Positions 34,056 to 41,704 of a stretch of 64,000 bases of DNA are shown here, in pieces. A model generated the notes under the pieces. The model was given only the letters and a program-made list of their open reading frames with translations, did not search any database and had not been told where the DNA came from. How positions within the stretch are numbered: the stretch's first letter is position 1; each line of letters begins with the position of its first letter. A program made the position numbers and the translations under genes. Source of the stretch: Fibrisoma montanum (lineage in GTDB: Bacteria; Bacteroidota; Bacteroidia; Cytophagales; Spirosomataceae). Where the stretch lies: positions 62,001 through 126,000 of the forward strand of contig NZ_QXED01000012.1 in assembly GCF_003583365.1 (NCBI RefSeq). Reading direction: 5' to 3'.

Positions 34056-34103
34056 CGACGGGGTAAAGTAGAATCGAATGCTCGATTCTACTTTACCCCG
34101 TCG
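34056..34103. terminator. 22-bp perfect palindrome between convergent genes
   Basis: Left arm 34056-34077 and right arm 34082-34103 are perfectly complementary over 22 bases, with a 4-base ATGC spacer. It sits midway between the Rrf2 stop (34034) and the DUF4301 stop (34127), so a bidirectional terminator is the simplest reading, although the flanking T runs are weak (TTT). Confidence 0.8.
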
Positions 34104-34126
34104 GCTGTTTCAGGCCTTGTGCTTTT

Positions 34127-35650
34127 TTAAGGCTGATGCTCTTTACGAAGCAGGTCGTTAACGGTCTTAACCGGGTTGAACGTAATCAGCGGGACCTCCA
34201 CAAAGATGGTGTTCCAGTCGGCCATCGCTCCATTCCAGAGGCCGGGCAGCTCCTGCGCCTTTAGGTCTTTTCCATCTTTTGACTTCTGCGTGATGAAGCC
34301 CGTTTGCGGATCGCGGTAAGCCGGGAGGTCAAATTTGCGGCCGTGCTGATCTTTCAGACCGCAAACCAGATCAACCGGATTGAAGTGCGTAGCGGTATCG
34401 AAGATCGCTTTCTGATCCGGGTCCGACAGGTCAATCTGAGCCGACTCGACAATCTGCAGGGAAACGGAGCCATCCTGGTTTCTTGCCCAGAACGGTCCGC
34501 CCCCGGGTTCGCCTACGTTCTTAACCATACCGCAAACCCGCACGGGGCGGTTCAGCTTCCGGCGGAAGTACGTGAGTTTCTCGGCTGTCGACCAGCTGTC
34601 AAATTCCGCAGGAGGCAAGGTAAACAGCGTTCGGCGGAATAATTCGTCGGCTTCACTCAGATAGCCTTCGCTGACATCGTCCGATTCGAGCAGACCCTGC
34701 AGCCGCGCCACCTGCTGCTGCGCGTCCAGCAGCACAGCCGCCAGTACTTTCTTGTACGTAACGGTTGGTTCTTTGAGTTCATCGGGCACCACGTTATCAA
34801 TGTTCTTGATAAACACGATGTCAGCATCTATGTCGTTCAGGTTTTCGATCAGCGCACCGTGGCCGGCCGGTCGGAACAGCAGCGTATCGTCGGCGTTCCG
34901 GAAAGGGGTGTTGTCCAGATTGACCGAGATGGTGTCTGTCGATTTCTTCTGCTCTGAATACGTTATGTCGAATGTAACGCCGAGCCAGGCTTCGTAGTCG
35001 GCCAGGTTCTCGTCGATAAGCTGCTCGAAACGATCGCGGTGTTCGGGGGAAACGGTGAAATGAATACGAACCAGGCCGTCTGCATTGGCATACGAAGCGC
35101 CTTCGACCAGGTGCTCTTCGACGGGGGTTCGGGGGCCATCAGGGTAGCGGTGGAATTCGAGCAGTCCCTTTGGCAGGTTGCCGTATCCGAGGCCGTCGTC
35201 GAGCAGCAGAAACCGCAGTACGGTCTGTCGCAGCAGCGGCTGCCAGTCTTTATCAGCTACGGCCTTGTCGAGGTCAACGCCTTTGGTGGCCAAGACCGCT
35301 TTCAGATCGTCGTAGAAGGCAAAATCCGGCAGACGGACAAAAAACTCGTCGGCAGCTTTGTCGGATTTGCCGTCAAGAGCGGCAAACAACGATTTGAACA
35401 TACGGGTAGCAGCCCCGGAGGCCGGCACAAACTTGAGCAATGATCGTTCATGAGCGGCTTCGTCGAACCGGTGGATATAAGCCGGCAGTTGCTCTTCCGG
35501 AACCTGCACAATGCCATCGCCTACGGTAGCGGCTTTAATTACGTTCAGGAACGGAAATCCCTGAACAAAATGCTGTATCTGCTGATCGATCTGGTCGAGT
35601 GAAATACCCTGCGCCAGTATCTGGTCCTGATCTTGTTCGGTGAACTGCAT
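34127..35650 (-). CDS. DUF4301 family protein, nucleotidyltransferase-like
   Basis: 507 residues from the ATG at 35650; an upstream 23-residue extension is rejected because it crosses the likely promoter. FVPASGAATRMFKSL near residue 77 resembles the glycine-rich nucleotide loop of sugar-phosphate nucleotidyltransferases. FRPAGHGALIENLNDIDADIVFIKNIDNV, in the middle of the protein, resembles the UDP-sugar pyrophosphorylase product-binding block. The family is otherwise uncharacterised to my knowledge. It may be a Bacteroidota-specific sugar nucleotide enzyme, but this is inference from motifs. It is transcribed divergently from the HAD gene. Confidence 0.8.
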   Translation of the reverse strand: MQFTEQDQDQILAQGISLDQIDQQIQHFVQGFPFLNVIKAATVGDGIVQVPEEQLPAYIHRFDEAAHERSLLKFVPASGAATRMFKSLFAALDGKSDKAADEFFVRLPDFAFYDDLKAVLATKGVDLDKAVADKDWQPLLRQTVLRFLLLDDGLGYGNLPKGLLEFHRYPDGPRTPVEEHLVEGASYANADGLVRIHFTVSPEHRDRFEQLIDENLADYEAWLGVTFDITYSEQKKSTDTISVNLDNTPFRNADDTLLFRPAGHGALIENLNDIDADIVFIKNIDNVVPDELKEPTVTYKKVLAAVLLDAQQQVARLQGLLESDDVSEGYLSEADELFRRTLFTLPPAEFDSWSTAEKLTYFRRKLNRPVRVCGMVKNVGEPGGGPFWARNQDGSVSLQIVESAQIDLSDPDQKAIFDTATHFNPVDLVCGLKDQHGRKFDLPAYRDPQTGFITQKSKDGKDLKAQELPGLWNGAMADWNTIFVEVPLITFNPVKTVNDLLRKEHQP

Positions 35651-35691
35651 GGAGAAAGGCAAGAAAATCTGTTTAGAACTCCGGCAAATTG

Positions 35692-35719
35692 GAAATTTAG
35701 GGAACGTGACGCAAATCAA
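35692..35719 (-). promoter_or_regulatory. Promoter of the DUF4301 gene
   Basis: On the minus strand, TTG (35719-35717), a 17-base spacer, then TAAATTTC (35699-35692), seven of eight matches to TAnnTTTG. It lies about 40 bases before the ATG at 35650. Confidence 0.5.
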
Positions 35720-35767
35720 ATTTACGGGGTAGTCCGAATCTTACTATCGTCAACGGCCGCACTGTTG

Positions 35768-35775
35768 TAATTTTG
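35768..35775 (+). promoter_or_regulatory. -7 box upstream of the HAD phosphatase gene
   Basis: TAATTTTG is a perfect TAnnTTTG box 24 bases before the ATG at 35800. No TTG sits at the standard distance, only TTA at 35741, so strength is uncertain. Confidence 0.5.
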
Positions 35776-35799
35776 TCACAAAAACCAGTTTGCTCCTCC

Positions 35800-36516
35800 A
35801 TGCAGGCCGTATTGACAACCTCCTCGCTTAAACTGATTGCCTTTGACGCCGACGATACGTTGTGGGTCAATGAACCGATGTATGTGAATGTGCAGCAGCA
35901 GTTTCGTACGTTGCTGATGCATCACGTCAGCGAAGAAACGGTAGCTGCCCGTTTTTATGAAGCACAGATGCGGAACCTGCGCCTGTTTGGTTACGGCGCT
36001 AAGGGGTTCATGCTGTCGATGATCGAAACGGCCATCGAATTAACGGAAGGGGCCATTACAGGCTCAGAAATACAGCAGATCATCAACATCGGTAAAGAAC
36101 TGCTGGCATTTCCGATCGACGTACTGGACGGGGTTCAGGACGTGCTGGAAACGCTCTCCGGCCAATATGACCTGATGGTACTGACCAAAGGCGATCTGCT
36201 CGATCAGGAAAGCAAAATTGCGCGGTCGGGGCTGGGTCATTATTTCAAGTACGTTGAAATTGTCAGCGAGAAAAACGAACCGGCCTACCAGCGGATCATG
36301 CAACGCTATGGCCTGCAACCGAATGAGTTCTTGATGATTGGAAATTCACTGCGCTCCGATGTACTGCCGGTGGTTCACGTTGGTGCCAACGCCATCCACG
36401 TACCGTATTCCGTAACTTGGGCGCATGAACAAGTTGAAAAAGAGCAGCTTGAAGGTAAATCGTTTCTGGCGTTCGAACGAATTGCAGATGTACTTCCGGT
36501 GCTTAGCCGGTATTAA
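35800..36516 (+). CDS. HAD family hydrolase, YjjG/Gph-like
   Basis: A 238-residue haloacid-dehalogenase-type phosphatase. Motif I is FDADDT with Asp16 (nucleophile) and Asp18, motif II is VLTKGDL, the motif III Lys is in VSEKNEP, and motif IV is MIGNSLRSDVLP. An alpha-helical C1 cap of about 90 residues follows motif I, as in phosphoglycolate phosphatase or 5'-nucleotidase YjjG. The substrate is undetermined. The ATG at 35800 is preferred to a TTG nine codons earlier that overlaps the promoter box. It shares the four bases TTAA at its stop with the convergent hydrolase. Confidence 0.88.
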   Translation: MQAVLTTSSLKLIAFDADDTLWVNEPMYVNVQQQFRTLLMHHVSEETVAARFYEAQMRNLRLFGYGAKGFMLSMIETAIELTEGAITGSEIQQIINIGKELLAFPIDVLDGVQDVLETLSGQYDLMVLTKGDLLDQESKIARSGLGHYFKYVEIVSEKNEPAYQRIMQRYGLQPNEFLMIGNSLRSDVLPVVHVGANAIHVPYSVTWAHEQVEKEQLEGKSFLAFERIADVLPVLSRY

Positions 36517-37211
36517 TTATCAGGCCGCTGACGGGTTCCGGAAGCGCTGCCGGATAACAAAGAATTGATTTGAGCCGCTACAACATCCGGGTGAAAAACC
36601 AGGCTGAAATGGTCGCCGGGTACTTCTACGTACGGCTCGTCCGGCGGGGCAATGATGTTGTCGGGCCGGGCATGAATACGCAGCTCTGGTTGAACCGACA
36701 GCGGGGAGACTTTTGCAAAAAGCGTCTGGATCTGGAACCACAGATAGCGCCGGTCCATCTGGCGGGAGCCGGAGAGCAGCGTTTGAAAGAACGTCCGGGA
36801 TTCGTCGAAAGGGTACTGCCTGACCGACAGCTCAGTAAAGAAACGGCTTTGGGTCAGGCCGGAAAGAAATAGAACGCGAAGGATGCTGAGGTTGTGCGTT
36901 GGAAAAAGGATTTTCTTCTGATTCGTCCACGAAGCGATCTGGACAACCGCAGCACCCGTCAGTTCCTTAACGTAGGCCGCAATCCAGCCCCCCATGGAAT
37001 GACCAATAACCACGTCGTCGGCGTTGACAGCGTACTGATCGATTACGTATTGCGCCACCTCCCGAACGTTGACGGAGCCGGAGGGTTTCCAGCGACGAAA
37101 TTCGTCGGCCAGATTGATCCGTATCTGCTCAGTAGGCGGCAGCAGGGATGTGAGCCGATCAAACACCGTTGGCTCTTCAATGTAGCCGTGGATGAACAGG
37201 ATGCGCGTCAA
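36513..37211 (-). CDS. Alpha/beta-fold hydrolase, RBBP9/YdeN-like
   Basis: A 232-residue small serine hydrolase. The N-terminal strand and oxyanion segment is ILFIHGYIEEPTVFDRL, the nucleophile is in GHSMGG (near residue 71), the acid in HARPDNII and the histidine in GDHFSLVFHPD. No signal peptide. The start codon lies five bases after the DUF1501 stop upstream, so it may be cotranscribed with the DUF1501/DUF1549 pair, though a functional link is not evident. The stop overlaps the HAD gene's stop in a shared TTAA. Confidence 0.85.
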   Translation of the reverse strand: MTRILFIHGYIEEPTVFDRLTSLLPPTEQIRINLADEFRRWKPSGSVNVREVAQYVIDQYAVNADDVVIGHSMGGWIAAYVKELTGAAVVQIASWTNQKKILFPTHNLSILRVLFLSGLTQSRFFTELSVRQYPFDESRTFFQTLLSGSRQMDRRYLWFQIQTLFAKVSPLSVQPELRIHARPDNIIAPPDEPYVEVPGDHFSLVFHPDVVAAQINSLLSGSASGTRQRPDN

Positions 37212-37216
37212 AGCAA

Positions 37217-38719
37217 CTAAGCGAGCAAAGGTTTGACAATCTTACCGGCCACATCGGTCAGGCGGAAGGGGCGCCCCTGAAACTGATACGTCAGTTTGGT
37301 GTGGTCGAAGCCCAGCAGATGCAGGATGGTGGCCTGCAGGTCGTGAACGTGAACTTTGTCTTTAACGCCGTAATAACCGATGTCGTCGGTTTCGCCGTAC
37401 GCAAACCCGCGTTTAACACCCCCGCCGGCCATCCAGACCGTAAAAGCTTCGAGGTGGTGATCCCGACCCATGAACGGCAGCACCTGACCGTCGCGGTTTT
37501 CCTGCATGGGCGTCCGACCGAACTCGCCACCCCAGACCACCAGCGTATCGTCGAGCAGGCCGCGCTGTTTCAGGTCTTTCAGCAAGGCGGCTACGGCCTG
37601 ATCGGATTCCTGGCACTTTTTGCGCAGGCCAATTTCAATGGCTCCGTCAGCACTGGTGCCATGCGTATCCCAGCCCCAGTCGAATAACTGCACAAATCGG
37701 ACACCCCGTTCGACCAGCCGACGGGCCAGCAGGCAATTGCGGGCAAACGACCCCTGGTTCGGATCAACGCCGTAGCTGTCCAGGATGTACTGTGGTTCCC
37801 CCTTGATGTCCATGGCGTCGGGAACGGACATCTGCATCCGGAACGCCAGTTCATACTGGGCAATACGGGTCAGGATTTCAGGGTCTTTGACATCCTCGTA
37901 TTGCTGCTGGTTGATTTCGCTGATGGCGTCGATGGTCTGCTTCCGGATGTCGCGGTTCATACCCGACGGGTCTGATACGTACAATACCGGGTCGCCGTCC
38001 GTGCGGCACTGAACGCCCTGATACACCGTTGGCAGGAAGCCGCTGCCCCAGATGGACTTACCCGCGTCGGGCTGTTTGCCACCCGATGCCAGAACGATGA
38101 AGCCGGGCAGGTTATCGTTTTCGGTACCCAGCCCGTAGGTTACCCACGAACCAAGACTGGGGCGACCCAGCCGGGCGCTGCCGGTGTGCATCAGTAATTG
38201 CGCCGGGGCGTGGTTGAACTGGTCGGTGTGCATGGCTTTGACGAACGTAATGTCATCCACAACGCCCTGCAGGTGAGGGAGGTAGTCGGATACCCACGCG
38301 CCCGACTGGCCATGCTGCGCAAATTTGCCCTGCGGTCCCAGCATCTTTGGAACGCCCCGGATAAACGCGAACTTTTTGCCTTCAAGCAATTCCTGCGGAC
38401 AATCCTTGCCGTGGTACTTCACCAGCTCGGGCTTGTAGTCAAACAACTCAAGCTGCGACGGTGATCCGGCCATGTGGATGTAGATCACCCGCTTGGCTTT
38501 CGGCAGGTATTGCGCGGCCTGCGGAGCCATCGGTTCTCCCGACTGAAGCGCTGCCCCGGCTACGTTGGCAGCCTCATCGCGACGGCCCAAAAAACCGCAA
38601 CTGCTTAAAATTGAACCGAGGGCCATAGCGCCTAAGCCCGTTGAGCAGGTATGCAGAAAATGCCGCCGGGTTTCGCGCAGAGCGGCTGTTTGCTGGAGTT
38701 CGTGTTGGAGGTCGCTCAT
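37217..38719 (-). CDS. DUF1501 domain protein with Tat signal
   Basis: A 500-residue protein. A twin-arginine motif TRRHFLHT (Arg18-Arg19) precedes a hydrophobic stretch ending in LSSC, so it is exported folded and possibly lipidated. The body has DUF1501 landmarks: [46 protein letters not shown] and [12 protein letters not shown], an alkaline-phosphatase/sulfatase-like metal-binding fold. The gene is 36 bases downstream of the cytochrome/DUF1549/DUF1553 gene. This pair is characteristic of Planctomycetes and Verrucomicrobia and also occurs in some Cytophagales. A role in degrading sulfated or complex polysaccharides has been proposed for such systems. The reaction is unknown. Confidence 0.88.
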   Translation of the reverse strand: MSDLQHELQQTAALRETRRHFLHTCSTGLGAMALGSILSSCGFLGRRDEAANVAGAALQSGEPMAPQAAQYLPKAKRVIYIHMAGSPSQLELFDYKPELVKYHGKDCPQELLEGKKFAFIRGVPKMLGPQGKFAQHGQSGAWVSDYLPHLQGVVDDITFVKAMHTDQFNHAPAQLLMHTGSARLGRPSLGSWVTYGLGTENDNLPGFIVLASGGKQPDAGKSIWGSGFLPTVYQGVQCRTDGDPVLYVSDPSGMNRDIRKQTIDAISEINQQQYEDVKDPEILTRIAQYELAFRMQMSVPDAMDIKGEPQYILDSYGVDPNQGSFARNCLLARRLVERGVRFVQLFDWGWDTHGTSADGAIEIGLRKKCQESDQAVAALLKDLKQRGLLDDTLVVWGGEFGRTPMQENRDGQVLPFMGRDHHLEAFTVWMAGGGVKRGFAYGETDDIGYYGVKDKVHVHDLQATILHLLGFDHTKLTYQFQGRPFRLTDVAGKIVKPLLA

Positions 38720-38755
38720 GGTTGTATCCGTAAAAGATGCCGGACTGTGCTACAT

Positions 38756-41509
38756 TTATTCTTTCGTAATGACTTCGTCCAGATTCAGCATGGTATTGGC
38801 CGTTACGGTCAGCGCGGCCAGTTGAGGGGTTGCATCGTTGCAGCCCGCGATCTTTCTGCCATCAGCGGGTTGTTGCTGGTACTCTTTTTCGGTAGTACGG
38901 TACAGCCGGGCCAGCACCGCCAGTTTTTTGGGTGACAGATCGCGCAGCATAATGCGCCGGAATCCGGCCTGAATCTGCTGCTCAGGCGACTGGCCATGTT
39001 TCTGCATGTAGTCGGCGAGTCGTTGCGCGGCTTCGATGTACACCGGATCATTTAGCGTAACGAGAGCCTGAAGCGGGGTGTTGGTCCGTAACCGCCGAAG
39101 CTGACAGAATTCCCGGCTGGGGCTGTCGAACGTAATCATGGAGGGATACGGGGCCGTTCGCTTCCAGTAGGTATACAGGGCCCGGCGGTACTGATCGTTG
39201 CCTTCGCTCAATTTCCACGCTTCGCCGTTGTAAGGCGATTGCCAGATGCCGTCCGGCTGGGGAGGCATCACACTCGGCCCGTACATTTTCAGGCTCAGCA
39301 ACCCACTCACGGCCAGTACTTGATCGCGTACCTGCTCGGCCGACAGGCGAACCCGTGGCCCGCGGGCCAGCAGCCGGTTGAACGGATCTTTGGCCAGCAA
39401 TTCGGGCGAGGCTTCTGACCGTTGCTGATACGTGGCCGACATAACCATTCGTTTCAGCAGTTTTTTGACGCTCCAGCGGTCGGTTTCAATAAACTCAACG
39501 GCGAGGTAATCCAGCAGTTCGCGGTGGGTAGGAGGGATGCCCTGCGTACCCATATCCTCGACCGTCTCGACGATGCCCGTTCCGAAGAGCTGTTCCCAGA
39601 AACGGTTGACCGCCACCCTGGCCGTCAGCGGGTGGTCGCGGCTCACCATCCAGCGGGCCAGGCCCAGCCGGTTTCGGGGCATATCCGGACGCATAGCCGG
39701 CAGCGACTTCGGCACATCGGGTTTCACCTCTTTGCCTTTCACCATCCAGTTGCCGCGCTCAAACACGTGGGTTTTCCGAAACAGATCGCCCGTTCCGTCG
39801 AACATGACAGGCGTCTGATCGGTGTCTTTATTGAGCAGGTCAACATACTGTTGTTCCTGCGGGCCGATTGCGTTGGCGGGTTGACCGGGCAGGGCCGACT
39901 GGAAAGCCACCCACTTAACCATCAGCCATTTCTTCGGCTCTTTAGGGCTATTGAGAGAGACGAACAGGTTATGCCGCCCCTGCATCGATGGAATCGGGAA
40001 AATCTGAACGGAGTCTTTCCATTCGCTGCCCGTTTTGGGCACGGCAGCAGTGAGCACCACCGGACCGGTCAGGCTGTCTTTATGAACCGTGACAACAGCA
40101 TCGGGTGCGCCGGTTCCCCAGGCAATCAGCAGGCGGTTTTTACCGGTGAGGGTTACGTTCTTGATCCGGGCCGATCCCTGGTGCTGAACGCCGAAATACT
40201 TAGCATCCAGCAGCGACGCATTGACGTACTGATCGAAGTCGTGGGAGTTGATTTTGGGCTCCATCACGCGCAGAAAACGCTCGTATTCGGTTGCTTTCTG
40301 GCGGGGGAGGTGCGCCGTCAGCCAGCGTTTCATATCCAGGACCGCTACGGAGTCCCGGTCCTTATAAAAACGCAGCGTTGGCGTATCGCTGACTACGTCC
40401 TCGTCGCGGGTGTTGTTAAAAAACGCCAGGTATTTGTAATACTCCTCGTTGACAAACGGATCGTAGGGGTGGCTGTGACACTGCACACAGGAGAACGTCG
40501 TGCCATGCCAGACATCCCAGGTTGTGTTGACCCTGTCGAGGACGGCGGCAATGCGAAATTCCTCATCCTGCGTTCCGCCCTCGTCGTTGTTCATCGTGTT
40601 GCGGTGAAAGCCGGTTGCAATAAGCTGGTCGTCGGTAGGCTGGGGGAGGAGGTCGCCGGCCAGTTGCTCAATCGTGAACTGATCAAAGGGTTTGTCCTGA
40701 TTGAACGCTTTGATCAGCCAGTCGCGGTACCACCAGATCTTGCGCCCTGCATCCCGTTCATACCCCTTGGTGTCAGCATAACGGGCCAGGTCGAGCCACA
40801 TTCCGGCCCACTTCTCTCCGTAGGCCGACGACGCAAGCAGGCGGTCAACTACGTTTTCATAGGCGTTTGGGGAGGTATCCCTGATAAAATCCGCGACCTC
40901 CCGCTCCGTTGGCGGCAACCCGGTCAGATCCAGCGATACCCGCCTTAGCAGCGTTGGGCGATCGGCTACCGATGAGGGTTTCAGGTCTTCAGCTTTTAAT
41001 TCATCCAGGATAAAGTGGTCAATTTCGTTCTTGACCCACTTGGTTTCGTCGCTCTCGGCAAGGCCCAGCCGGCTCCAGAACGTACCAACACTGGGTACGT
41101 CCGGCTTTTCAATGCGCTGGTACGCCCAATGATCGCCCCATTCGGCACCCTGATCGATCCAATCACGTAGTAAGTCAATTTCGTTTTCTTTGAGGGGCGG
41201 GTGGTCAAGCGGCATCCGCTCGTCGGGGTCGGCCAGCGTCAGCCGCCGGATCATCTCGCTACCGTCGGCATCGCCCGGGATAATAGCGGGCTTACCCGAC
41301 TTGGCAGGAGCCAGGGCTTCGTGTCTGAATAGCAGCGAAAACCCACTGGCTTTCTTAACACCACCATGGCAGGCAATGCAGTTCTTGTTCAATAGCGGCT
41401 TGATCTGGGTATTATAATCTACCCGGTTCCCGAAAATACCGAGAAACGAGGAAGATACTAACCCGACCGCCACAATCCCTGCCCCAACGGCTATTAACTT
41501 GAGTTTCAT
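38756..41509 (-). CDS. Planctomycete-type cytochrome c / DUF1549 / DUF1553 protein
   Basis: 917 residues from the ATG at 41509, with an N-terminal membrane or signal segment (residues 3-25). The PSC1 cytochrome domain contains one haem c motif, CIACH (Cys44, Cys47, His48), and the distal methionine region DERMPLDHPPL. DUF1549 follows (LLRRVSLDLTGLPPTEREVADF, WAGMWLDLARYADTKGYERD), then a carbohydrate-binding-like insert at about 430-560, and DUF1553 (ARWMVSRDHPLTARVAVNRFWEQLFG) to the end. It is the upstream partner of the DUF1501 protein. The haem suggests electron transfer to or from the exported partner. No substrate can be assigned. Confidence 0.9.
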   Translation of the reverse strand: MKLKLIAVGAGIVAVGLVSSSFLGIFGNRVDYNTQIKPLLNKNCIACHGGVKKASGFSLLFRHEALAPAKSGKPAIIPGDADGSEMIRRLTLADPDERMPLDHPPLKENEIDLLRDWIDQGAEWGDHWAYQRIEKPDVPSVGTFWSRLGLAESDETKWVKNEIDHFILDELKAEDLKPSSVADRPTLLRRVSLDLTGLPPTEREVADFIRDTSPNAYENVVDRLLASSAYGEKWAGMWLDLARYADTKGYERDAGRKIWWYRDWLIKAFNQDKPFDQFTIEQLAGDLLPQPTDDQLIATGFHRNTMNNDEGGTQDEEFRIAAVLDRVNTTWDVWHGTTFSCVQCHSHPYDPFVNEEYYKYLAFFNNTRDEDVVSDTPTLRFYKDRDSVAVLDMKRWLTAHLPRQKATEYERFLRVMEPKINSHDFDQYVNASLLDAKYFGVQHQGSARIKNVTLTGKNRLLIAWGTGAPDAVVTVHKDSLTGPVVLTAAVPKTGSEWKDSVQIFPIPSMQGRHNLFVSLNSPKEPKKWLMVKWVAFQSALPGQPANAIGPQEQQYVDLLNKDTDQTPVMFDGTGDLFRKTHVFERGNWMVKGKEVKPDVPKSLPAMRPDMPRNRLGLARWMVSRDHPLTARVAVNRFWEQLFGTGIVETVEDMGTQGIPPTHRELLDYLAVEFIETDRWSVKKLLKRMVMSATYQQRSEASPELLAKDPFNRLLARGPRVRLSAEQVRDQVLAVSGLLSLKMYGPSVMPPQPDGIWQSPYNGEAWKLSEGNDQYRRALYTYWKRTAPYPSMITFDSPSREFCQLRRLRTNTPLQALVTLNDPVYIEAAQRLADYMQKHGQSPEQQIQAGFRRIMLRDLSPKKLAVLARLYRTTEKEYQQQPADGRKIAGCNDATPQLAALTVTANTMLNLDEVITKE

Positions 41510-41704
41510 AGTATGCGCCCAGACAACTTGCTTACCTGTAAAAGACTCAATGCTCCGTTTTGTACTCAAACCCGACTCCAGCTATCAGTTTGCTGAGTAT
41601 CGGCCGGTAAAGAATTCGATGCGGTACGTATTGTACAAATCGAATCTCTTATTTCAGGAAACGAAGATACGGTATAAGTCGTTCAGCAGCAATTTGATTG
41701 CCGG

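Noticed and set aside
39422-40948. A 508-codon open frame on the plus strand inside the DUF1549/DUF1553 gene
   Set aside because: Antisense shadow of a well-matched family protein. It has no recognisable domain and unnatural composition (His/Arg/Gln rich), and results from GC-rich codon bias on the other strand.
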